A DNA stretch of 64,000 nucleotides from Pseudomonas sp. RSB 5.4 (GTDB lineage: Bacteria; Pseudomonadota; Gammaproteobacteria; Pseudomonadales; Pseudomonadaceae): contig NZ_CP146986.1 in the NCBI RefSeq assembly GCF_037126175.1, positions 496,001-560,000 of the forward strand, written 5' to 3'. The notes beneath the pieces are model-generated. The model saw only the letters and a list, made by a program, of their open reading frames with translations, ran no database searches and was not told the origin of the DNA. Position 1 is the stretch's first letter. Each line of letters begins with the position of its first letter. Made by a program: the position numbers and the translations under genes. Positions 45,312 to 54,800 of this stretch are shown piece after piece.

Positions 45312-46268
45312 ATGAAAGCACTGCAATTCGATAAAACCGGCGACCTGTCTTCCTTGCGTTTCGTTGACGTGCCGACCCCGGTGCCTGGCGCTGATGAAGT
45401 GCTGGTCGAGATCAAGGCCGCCGGCCTGAACCCCAGCGATGTGAAGAACGTGCTCGGGCGTTTTCCGTACACCACATTGCCGCGGATTCCCGGTCGTGAT
45501 TTCGCAGGCGTAGTGGTGCAAGGGCCGCAAGCGTTGATCGGTAAAGAGGTCTGGGGCACCGGGCGCGACCTGGGCTTTTTTGCCGATGGCTCCCATGCGC
45601 AGTTCGTCAAACTGCCGGCCACCGGAGTGGCAGCCAAACCGGCGCATCTGAGTTTCGCCCAGGCTGCGAGCCTCGGCGTGCCGTACACCACGGCGTGGGA
45701 TGCGCTGGAGCGCAGCCTGGTGACTGGCGAAACACGTTTGCTGGTGATCGGCGGCGGTGCGGTGGCCACGGCGGCGTTGGCGCTGGCCAAGGTGCGGGGT
45801 GCGCAGATTCTGGCGGCCGCGCGGCGGCCGGAGCAAGTCAAGGAGTTGCAGGCGCAGGGTTATTCGACGATTCAGCTGGATAAACCCGAAGACCTCGGCG
45901 CGCAGGTCAACGCGGTATACAGCGGCGGCGCCGACGTGATCTTCGATACCACCGGTTTCTGGCTGCCGGCCTCGGTAGCGGCATTGGCACCGTTCGGGCG
46001 CATTGCGATCATTGCCGCACCGGTCGATGGCCATGTGCAGTTGCCAGCGCTGGCGCTGTACCGCAAGGGTGGTTCGGTGGTCGGGATCAACTCGCTGCTG
46101 TACAGCGTGCAAGCCTGTGCGGCGATGCTTGAGCAGTTCGGACGCTTCTTCGATGAGGATCGGCTGCCGTTGCCACAAGGCCTGGTGGAGGTGCCGCTGG
46201 CGGAGGGGGTGCAGCGCTATGCGCAGGTGAATCAGGGCGGTGGCGACAAGATTATTCTTATCCCCTAA
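45312..46268 (+). CDS. Zinc-type/quinone-oxidoreductase-like MDR alcohol dehydrogenase
   Basis: A 318-residue MDR-family oxidoreductase. The GroES-like N-terminal domain (AAGLNPSDVKNVLGRFP, PGRDFAGVV) and the cofactor domain (LVIGGGAVATAALALAK, about 140-165) are clear. No catalytic zinc-binding Cys/His/Cys pattern is seen, so an NADPH-quinone-oxidoreductase-like activity is more likely than an alcohol dehydrogenase. ATG at 45312 follows a GG-rich segment. It probably shares a transcript with the XapX gene. The substrate is unknown. Confidence 0.87.
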   Translation: MKALQFDKTGDLSSLRFVDVPTPVPGADEVLVEIKAAGLNPSDVKNVLGRFPYTTLPRIPGRDFAGVVVQGPQALIGKEVWGTGRDLGFFADGSHAQFVKLPATGVAAKPAHLSFAQAASLGVPYTTAWDALERSLVTGETRLLVIGGGAVATAALALAKVRGAQILAAARRPEQVKELQAQGYSTIQLDKPEDLGAQVNAVYSGGADVIFDTTGFWLPASVAALAPFGRIAIIAAPVDGHVQLPALALYRKGGSVVGINSLLYSVQACAAMLEQFGRFFDEDRLPLPQGLVEVPLAEGVQRYAQVNQGGGDKIILIP

Positions 46269-46283
46269 CACCGCAAAACAACT

Positions 46284-46371
46284 GTGGGAGCGGGCTTGCT
46301 CGCGAAAGCGGTCTGTCAGTCACCGGATTTATTGACTGGTAAGACGCCTTCGCGAGCAAGCCCGCTCCCAC
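46284..46371. repeat. REP pair
   Basis: A GTGGGAGCGGGCTTGCTCGC pair between the convergent MDR and nucleoside permease genes. Confidence 0.9.
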
Positions 46372-46390
46372 ATTTTTTGCTGCGCAGGTT

Positions 46391-47413
46391 TCAGGATTGC
46401 GGGACGCCGTTTTCCCACGCCGACCAGTTTTTCAGGATGTCCTGCACCAGCGGATTGCCGGCGCGATAGAGGTTTTCCAGCGCCGGCACGAAGCCGCCCT
46501 GATCGGCGTATTTCAGCAGGTTGTCCACTTCACTGCCGCCCGGAGCCGGGCGATCAAAGTCGGAGCCGGCGCGTACCACGGCCAGACGCTGCACATCCAC
46601 CAGACCTTCACGACTGGCGCGCAGCAGGGCTTCATAGGTGGAGTTGTCCTCCTGTTGCGTGGTGCAGTATTCACCCTGATTGTCGGTCAGCAACTTGGTC
46701 CAGACCTCGGCGCGTTCGCTCAGGCGTGTACCGGAGAACCAGGTGTTGCCCGCCAGCGTGTCGCAGCGCGTAACCACTGGCGGCTGGTTGGCCGGGGCGG
46801 ACGGGTATTTCAGGCGCCAGGCCGCCGACTCCTTGCTTTCACTCAGTTCGACCTTGTGGCTCAGGGCGAAGGCTTTGGCCTGCAGTTTCGGGTTGAGTTC
46901 GAAAACTTCGGTCTTGTAGTCCAACGGCGGTTTTTCGTTCGGGCCTTTGGTGTTGATGCCGAGGTAACCGGTCGGCCAGCTCGACGGCGCATCGCGCGAA
47001 TCCAGCTCCCATTGCGTACCGAACTCCACCAGATAATGCGCCCACGCCGCGGTGCCGATGGTCCCGTGTTTCGGGCTGATGCCGGCGATCCCGGCGATCA
47101 GGAACCAGCTTTTGCGCAGATCGAATTTCGGCGACAGCGCCAGGGCCAGGGTCGAAGCCGCGGCGTTGGTCTGGCCCATGCCGGTGGTCAGCAGGCACAC
47201 CTGCTGGCTGTTGCAGCGAATGCTCGGGTACTCGGCGGACAGCCCCGGCACGCGGATTTCCTGTTTCAGGTCGAGGCGCTCGATCCAGTTCTGCGCCTCG
47301 GGGGCGAACATGGTGATCAGCACCACTTTCGGCTGGATCGGCGCTTCAGCCGCCCAAGTAGTGGAAGAGAGCAGGGCCGCAGCGGCCAGGGTCAGACGCG
47401 TCATTGCTTGCAT
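46391..47413 (-). CDS. Purine nucleoside permease family protein (NUP)
   Basis: A 340-residue protein with a signal peptide (about 1-21) and the NUP family core, including PKVVLITMFAPEAQNW, TGMGQTNAAAS and FLIAGIAGISPKHGTIG. The fold is related to nucleoside phosphorylases, and the protein is predicted to be periplasmic. ATG at 47413 follows AAGGAG. It is the second gene of an operon with the Tsx-like channel, 15 bases downstream of it. The pair suggests nucleoside passage across the outer membrane followed by periplasmic handling. Confidence 0.88.
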   Translation of the reverse strand: MQAMTRLTLAAAALLSSTTWAAEAPIQPKVVLITMFAPEAQNWIERLDLKQEIRVPGLSAEYPSIRCNSQQVCLLTTGMGQTNAAASTLALALSPKFDLRKSWFLIAGIAGISPKHGTIGTAAWAHYLVEFGTQWELDSRDAPSSWPTGYLGINTKGPNEKPPLDYKTEVFELNPKLQAKAFALSHKVELSESKESAAWRLKYPSAPANQPPVVTRCDTLAGNTWFSGTRLSERAEVWTKLLTDNQGEYCTTQQEDNSTYEALLRASREGLVDVQRLAVVRAGSDFDRPAPGGSEVDNLLKYADQGGFVPALENLYRAGNPLVQDILKNWSAWENGVPQS

Positions 47414-47428
47414 GAAAATCTCCTTGAT

Positions 47429-48388
47429 TCAGAACTGGTAGCCAATGCCGGCGTAGTAGCCCCAACCGTTGGAGCGCGCGCGGAAATTGCCGTCGCCGAA
47501 GTTCAGCTCGCTGCCGTCTTCCCAGTTGCCGCCGTTGTGGAAATAGCGACCGACCAGGGTGAAACGCAAGTGGGTGAACGAATACAGCAACACGTTGGTC
47601 GCCACCGTGGCATTGGCGGTGCGCGCCGGATTGTCCTTGTGGATGTCGGAGCCGAAATCGAAATTGGTGAAGCCGATGTAGGTCAGCGACGCGCCGTTGC
47701 TGAATTTGTCGATGGGCACGATGTACTTGAGCTGGGCGCGGTAGCCGTCCCACGAATACTCATTGCTCGCACCGTAGTTTTCCCACTGGTAGCGCCCGTA
47801 CAGGTTGGCCGACAGGTTGACCCGCGAATGGGTGTCGATGTCGGTGCCGAAGCCGCTGTACAGCGTGTTGGCGCGGTTCTCCTTGCGGCTGCCGTGATCG
47901 TAGATCCAGTCGAACGCCACGTACCATTCCTTGAACGGGCCGATGGCCAGGCTGCGGCCGGCGAGGTAGTCGATGGAGATGCGCGGCTCGTGTTCCATGA
48001 ACACTGGCGAGCCGTGATCCCACACACCTTTGTCGTGGCTGTTGCCGATGTTGAAGATCTTCGGAATGTCTATGTAGCCGTACAGCTCGAACGGCCCCTT
48101 GCGCCCGAAGTATTCGTATTCCAGATAGATATCGTCGGCCGGCTGCGGCCCGAAACTGATGTCCTTGCTGCCGATCAGCGTCAGGTCCTGGTTGTACCAG
48201 TCCGACAGGTAAGCGCCTTTTTTCGGCGGGGCAGCTTCCGGGCTGAGAGCCTCGCCCTGAGCGGACTCTTCGGGCAGGACCGGTTGCGCCAGTGCGGTAT
48301 GGCTGAGAACTCCGGTAACGCCGGTCAGTAGCAGGGAAACAGCGAACGTGCGCGCAAATGGGGCGCGGAGAAGGGAAGCGGCGTGCAT
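47429..48388 (-). CDS. tsx: Tsx-like nucleoside-specific outer-membrane channel
   Basis: A 319-residue outer-membrane protein. A signal peptide (about 1-35) and a Gly/Pro/Ala-rich linker precede a beta-barrel of about 12 strands (SDWYNQDLTLIGSKDISFG, YLEYEYFGRKGPFELYGYID). It ends in Phe, as is usual for barrel proteins. The ATG at 48388 has an AAGGA site. It is the first gene of the nucleoside-uptake operon. A LacI-type palindrome lies about 83 bases upstream, consistent with regulation by purine or nucleoside supply. Confidence 0.9.
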   Translation of the reverse strand: MHAASLLRAPFARTFAVSLLLTGVTGVLSHTALAQPVLPEESAQGEALSPEAAPPKKGAYLSDWYNQDLTLIGSKDISFGPQPADDIYLEYEYFGRKGPFELYGYIDIPKIFNIGNSHDKGVWDHGSPVFMEHEPRISIDYLAGRSLAIGPFKEWYVAFDWIYDHGSRKENRANTLYSGFGTDIDTHSRVNLSANLYGRYQWENYGASNEYSWDGYRAQLKYIVPIDKFSNGASLTYIGFTNFDFGSDIHKDNPARTANATVATNVLLYSFTHLRFTLVGRYFHNGGNWEDGSELNFGDGNFRARSNGWGYYAGIGYQF

Positions 48389-48470
48389 TCAAAGTCCTTT
48401 TTTGCGGATCGAGGCCCGGTTTCTGCGGGTCTGTACGTTTTTGTTACGAAAAAGCCGTTACAGGCAGGTC

Positions 48471-48482
48471 GCAAACGTTTGC
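48471..48482. promoter_or_regulatory. LacI-family (PurR-like) operator candidate
   Basis: GCAAACGTTTGC is a perfect 12-bp palindrome identical to the core of the E. coli PurR site (ACGCAAACGTTTGCGT family). It lies about 83 bases upstream of the tsx start. Confidence 0.6.
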
Positions 48483-48522
48483 ACAAGGCGTACCAGTTTT
48501 CCCGATATACCCATTTCCCCTT

Positions 48523-48609
48523 GTGGGAGCGGGCTTGCTCGCGAAAGCGGTGTGTCAGTTGAAACAGCGCTGTCTGACACGACGCCTTCGCGAGCAAGCC
48601 CGCTCCCAC
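48523..48609. repeat. REP pair
   Basis: A GTGGGAGCGGGCTTGCTCGC pair between the Tsx and autotransporter promoters. Confidence 0.9.
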
Positions 48610-48661
48610 AGGGGTGGTCAGTTGTCGTCGAATCCAGTGTTTACGGGCCGAAACCCTCGTT

Positions 48662-48675
48662 CTAGACGGGTCTAG
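48662..48675. promoter_or_regulatory. CTAGACGGGTCTAG palindrome upstream of the autotransporter
   Basis: Perfect CTAGAC/GTCTAG arms around GG, about 170 bases before the GTG start. An AT-rich stretch with repeated TATTAA follows. This is a candidate operator; the regulator is unknown. Confidence 0.4.
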
Positions 48676-48841
48676 TATTAAAGTATTAACACCATTTAAT
48701 CAGTGCCCCATCGCGGGGTGTCTACTAGCTTGTCAGCCAAGACGCGGTTTTGTGATGACCGTCGCAGTCTTGATTCGCGTGTGGAATAAGCACGTTTCCC
48801 ACGCCTTCAAGGAAGAATTTGGCCACGACAAGGAGTAGCCC

Positions 48842-51800
48842 GTGGAAGCAAGGTTTGGTGTCGCCCTCGTTTCGCGTTTTTCCCCACTTTCCCTTGCTGT
48901 GCACCTGAGCGTCGCCGGACTGTTGTTCGGTGGGGTCAGCGAGCAGGCGCTCGCGACCTGCTCGGCGGCAGGTTCGACGATTACCTGTTCGGGCGTCCCG
49001 ACGCTGCCGCTGTTTCTCAATGACTACAGCAGTGCCACCAGCGGCCTGACGGTCAACGTCACCAACGGGGCGCAGATGAACGCCACCCTGGGCGGCAAGG
49101 TGCTCAACCTGACCGGGGCCAACATCAACCTGAACAACTCCGGCACCCTCGACCCGGCCTTGCTGGGCCTGGTGTCGATCCTCAGTGGCGGTGCGTTCAT
49201 CGGTACCGGCGCGACCAGCACGGTGAGCATCGTCAACAACGCCACCGGGCTCATTCGCGGCACCGGCATGTTGCTCGGGCTCAACCTGACCAGCATCGAC
49301 GGGCTGGGGATTGCCGTGAACAACTCGGTGTCGGGCACCACGACCATCACCAACGACGGCACCATCACCTCCACCGGGCTGTCGGTCGGCGGCATCACCC
49401 TGGCCGATACCCCTGTGGTCGGGGTGTATGGCGGTTCGCAAGTCAACATGACCAACAGTGCCAGCGGCACCATCAATGGCCGGATTGCGTTTGAAACGTC
49501 AGTGGCGGGCAACACCTTCACCAACGCCGGTAACATTACCGGTGGCGTGTCGATGGGGGCGGGCAGCACCAACACCTTCTACGCGATCACCGGTTCCAGC
49601 GTTAACGTCGGCGACGGTGTGCAAGTCTCCGTCGGCCTCGGTGGCCTGATCGGCATCAACCTGACCTTCGCCCCGACCGGAACGATCGATGGCGGCGCGG
49701 CGGGTACCAACACGCTGATCCTGCAAAACCCGATCGGCCTTGGCGGCGGCACCACCGGGACCGGAACGGCGTCCAGCGCCACCTACGTCAACTTCAACAA
49801 CCTGACCCTCAACAGCGGCACCTGGACCTTGCAGGGGCCGTTGGTCAGCGGTGCGACCACCCTCAATGGCGGTGTCGCGCAGTTCAATGACAACGCGGCG
49901 TTCGGCAGCGGTGTGCTGACGTCCAACGGCGGGATCCTGCAGGCCAGCAATGCCGGATTGACGCTGGGCAACCAGATCAACCTGGGCGCGAGCGGCCTGA
50001 CCCTGCAGGGCATCAACGGCATGACCCTCAACGGGGTGATTTCCGGCACGGGCGGCCTGACCAAGATTGGCAGCGGCCAGCTCAACCTCAACGGTATCAA
50101 CACCTACTCCGGCAATACCGTGCTCAACGGCGGTGTGGTGCTGGTAGGCAACAATCAGGCGTTCAGTAACGGCGGCATCACCGTCGGCGGCTCTTCGAGC
50201 ATTTCGGCGACGACGCCGATTTCGCTGGCTAACGCGATCACGCTCAACAGCACCCTGACCGCGACCGGCACTGGTGCGCTGACCTTGGGCGGAGTGATCA
50301 GCGGCGCCGCCAACCTGACCAAGACCGGCAGCGGCAGCCTGACCCTCAACGGCATCAACACCTACACCGGGATCACCAGTCTCAGTGCCGGGACCTTGCG
50401 CGTCGGCAACAACAACGCACTGGGTACCGGTGTCCTCAACACCAGCAACGGCACCAGCCTCGACAGCACCGGCAACGTGACACTGGGCAACAACCTCGGC
50501 ATCACCGGTGCGTTGAACGTGCTCGGCAGCAATGCGCTGACCCTGGGCGGCATCGTCTCCGGCACTGGCGCGATCACCAAAAGCGGCAGCGCCAGCCTGA
50601 CCCTGACCGGCAACAACACCAACAGCGGCACCACCGCGCTCAACGGCGGAAGCTTGTTCGTCGGCAGCAACACTGCCCTCGGCACAGGCGCATTGAACGC
50701 TGCGGCCGGCACTACACTGGATGCGACCACGGCGGTGACGCTGGCCAACGCTGTGGCGCTGGCGGGCGGGCTGACCATCGGTGGCACTCAGGCGCTTGGC
50801 TTGAGTGGTGTCATCAGCGGCGCCGGCAACCTGATCAAGGGCGGCACCGCGAACCTGACCCTCAGCGGCAACAACACGTTCTCCGGTGGCACCGCGCTGA
50901 ATAACGGCACGCTGATCGTCGGCTCCAACACCGCACTGGGCACCGGCGCACTGACCACGGCGGCGGGCACCACCCTCGACGCCAGCACCACCGTGGCGCT
51001 GAGCAACGCCGTCGCCCTCGGCGGCAACCTGAACATCGCCGGCAACGCCAACCTGACCCTTGGCGGCGTGGTCAGCGGCAGCGGCGGGCTGACCAAGAAT
51101 GGCGCGGCCAACCTGATTCTCAACGGCGCCAATACTTTCCTCGGTGCTGTTGCGTTGAACGCAGGCACCATCACGGCGGGTGCCAACGCTGCGCTCGGCA
51201 GCGGCGATATCACCGTCGGCGGCGCTGCGACCCTCGACAGCAATACAGCGGTGACGCTGAACAATAACGTCATTCTCAACAACAATCTGGGGATCGGCGG
51301 CAGCAACGGGCTGACCCTCGGTGGCGTGATCAGTGGCGCCAGCCAGTTGACCAAGAACGGCACCGCCAACCTGACCCTCAACGGCGCCAACACCTTCACC
51401 GGTGGCACCGCGCTCAACGCCGGCAGCCTGACCGTCGGCAACGGCGCGGCACTCGGCACCGGCACGTTGACCGTGGGCGGTGCGGGCGCAACGCTTAACA
51501 GCAGCGCCAACGTGACGCTGAACAACGCGATTGCCCTGAGCGCCAATCTGACTGCCGGCGGTGCCAACCCGCTGACCCTCGGCGGCGTGATCAGCGGCAG
51601 CAGCAACCTGATCAAGACTGGCGCTTCGACCCTGACCCTCATCGGCGCCAATACCTACACCGGCTCTACGTCGCTGAACGCCGGGACACTGATCGTCGGC
51701 TCCAACACCGCGCTCGGCACCGGCGTGCTCAACGCTGGCAACAACACCACGCTGGACGCCAGCACCGCGACCAGCCTGGCGAACAACGTCAACCTCGGCG

Positions 51801-54800
51801 GCAACGTGACAATCGGCGGCAGCAACGCGCTGACCCTCGCAGGCGTGGTCTCCGGGGTCGGTGGTGTGACCAAAAGCGGCCCGGCCGACCTGATCCTCAA
51901 CGGCGCCAACACCTACTTCGGCAACACCGCGCTGAACGTCGGCAAGCTGATTGTCGGCAGCAATACCGCGCTGGGCAGCGGTGCGCTGAACGCGGCAGCC
52001 GGCACCACGCTGGACACCAACACTGCCGTCACGCTGGGCAATCAGGTCAACCTGGCCGGTGCGATGAACATCGGTGGCAGCGCCGATCTTACCCTCACCG
52101 GAACCGTCGCCGGTGCCGTCAGCCTGGTGAAAAACGGCGCGGCCAATCTGAACCTCAACGGCACCAACACCTACGCCGGCGGCACCACGCTGAACGCCGG
52201 TACGGTGACCGCCGGCAACAGTTCGGCGCTCGGCACCGGTGCGTTGACGGTCGGTGGTGCGGCAACGCTCGACAGCAGTTCGCCGCTGGTCAGCCTGGCC
52301 AACGCGGTCGTGCTGAACGCGGCGCTGAGCGTCGGCGGCACCCAGGACCTGACCCTCGGCGGCGTGATCAGCGGTGCCGGCCAGTTGATCAAGAACGGCG
52401 CGGCCAACCTGACCGTCAACGGCACCAACACCTTCAGCGGCGGCAGCACGCTCAACGCGGGTACGCTGACACTGGGTTCGGCCGCTGCATTGGGCAGTGG
52501 TGGCCTGACCGTCGGCGGCGCGTCGACGCTGGATACCAGCACCGGCATGAGCGTCGGCAACAACATCACCCTCAACGCCGGCCTGACCCTGGCCGGCAGC
52601 AACACCCTGAACCTCAGCGGCGTGATCGATGGCGCCGGCAGCCTGACCAAGGAAGGCTTCGGCGACCTGACGCTCAGCGGCAACAACACCTTCACCGGTG
52701 CGCTGAACATCACCTCCGGCAGCGTCACCACCGTGAGCAGCGGGGCGCTGGGCAACACCTCCGGCGCCAACATCAGCGCCGGTGCCAATCTCTATCTCAA
52801 CAGCACCGCCAGCCTCAACGGCTTGAGCGGCAGCGGCAGCGTGCAGGTCGCCGGCGGCAACACCCTGAACGTGGGCGGCGTGAGCAGCACCAGCACCTTC
52901 GACGGCGACCTCGGTGGCAGCGGTGCGCTGACCAAAGTCGGCACCGGGACGCTGAACCTCACCGGCATAAACGGCATCACCGGCAACACCAATGTCAACG
53001 GCGGTACGCTGAACCTTACCGGTTCGCTGGCCAGTTCCCAGCTCAACGTCAATACCGGGGCGACCCTCACGGGGACCGGTTCGGCGCTTGGCGTGATCAC
53101 CATCAACAACGGCGGTCATCTGGCGTTGTCCTCGGGCAATACCTTGTCCACCTCGTCGCTGATTCTCACTGCCAACAGCAATGTCGACGCGAGCCTCGCC
53201 ACGCCATCGACCTCCTCGCTGATGAACATCGGCGGCAACCTGACCCTCGACGGCAACCTCAACGTCACCGATGCCGGCGGCTTCGGCGTGGGTGTCTATC
53301 GCTTGTTCAACTACATAGGCGCACTGACCGACAACGGCCTGACCGTGGCCGGTGTGCCGGTGGGTTATGGCCTCGGTGACATCCTTGTGCAGACCCTTGG
53401 CAATCAGGTGAACCTGGTGGTGTCGGCACCGAACACAAACCTGCGTTTCTGGGACGGCAGCCAGACCATCCCGAATGGTAATGTGGACGGCGGCACCGGT
53501 ACATGGACTGCCGGCGGCACCAACTGGACCAATTCCAACGGCACGCTGAACCAGACCTGGGCCGGCGATTTTGCGGTGTTCCAGGGCACGGCCGGTACAG
53601 TGTCGGTCAACGGCACCCAACTTTTCACCGGGATGCAATTTCTCACCGATGGCTACAACGTGGTCAACGGCACGTCGGGGCTACTGACCGCCGTCAATGG
53701 CAGCGGTGGCACCACGGCGATGCGGGTCGATCCGGGCGTGACCGCCACGGTCGGCGTGGACATCAACGGCAGCGGCATCCTCAACAAACTCGATGCCGGC
53801 ACCCTGGTACTCAACGGTGCCAACAGCTACACCGGCGGCACGCAACTGGACGGCGGCACCCTGGTGGTCGGCAGCAACATCGCACTGGGCACCAGCGCAT
53901 TGATTGCCAACGCTGGCACGCAACTGGACAGCAACACGGCCGTGACCCTGGGCAATGCCGCCACGCTCAATGGCAATCTGACCCTGCTGGGCAGTAATGC
54001 GCTGACTCTCAACGGTGTCATTTCCGGCACCGGCGGCTTGATCAAGAACGGTTCGGCCAGCCTGACTCTCGGTGGCAACAACGCTTTCCTCGGGCCGGTG
54101 GCGTTGAATGCGGGCGGCTTGATTCTGGCGTCGAACAGCGCGCTGGGCTCGGCCACTCTGAACGCGGCGAGCGGCACCACACTGGATGCCAGCGGCGCCT
54201 TTACGGCGGGTAACGCGATCAATCTGGCGGGCAACCTTGGTGTCGTCGGCAGCAACGATCTGACACTGAGCGGCGCGATCAATGGCGCCGGCAGCCTGAC
54301 CAAGAATGGCGCGGCCAACCTGATCCTGAGCGGGGCTAACAATTTCCTCGGCGGCGTCACTCTCAACGCCGGCACACTGACCGCTGGCAGCAACGGCGCA
54401 CTCGGTCTGGGCAACCTGACCGTGGCCGGTGCCTCGGCGCTGGACAGCAACACCGCGGTGTCGCTGGGCAACAACGTGGTGCTCAACGCCAATCTGACCA
54501 ATACCGGCAGCAGCGACGTAGCGCTCAGCGGCGTGGTCAGCGGCACCGGCGGGCTGATCAAGAACGGCGCGTCGAACCTGACGCTCAACGGCATCAACAC
54601 TTACACCGGTGGCACCACGCTGAATGCCGGTACGCTGACCCTCGGCACCGGCGCAGCACTGGGCAGCGGTGCGCTGACAGTGGCGGGCGCTTCGAGTCTC
54701 GACAGCAGTTCCCCGCTGGTGCTGGCGAACAACATCAACCTCAATGCCAACCTCGGTCTGACCGGCAACAACAACCTGACCCTCGGTGGCGTGATCGCCG

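Larger units (their letters stand above)
48389..48841. other. Divergent region between the Tsx operon and the giant autotransporter
   Basis: A 453-bp region that contains the GCAAACGTTTGC palindrome, a REP pair, a CTAGACGGGTCTAG palindrome and the autotransporter's AAGGAG site. No supported gene is present, although a 27-codon frame ends just before the autotransporter start (see rejected list). Confidence 0.7.

Noticed and set aside
48755..48838. 27-codon frame ending just before the autotransporter start
   Set aside because: It has no convincing ribosome site, and its end includes the AAGGAG site of the autotransporter. A leader-peptide role is possible but unsupported.
49499..53638. 1379-codon open frame on the minus strand across the autotransporter
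   Set aside because: Same reason as for 53681-59416: a shadow of the repeats with no ribosome site or domain support.
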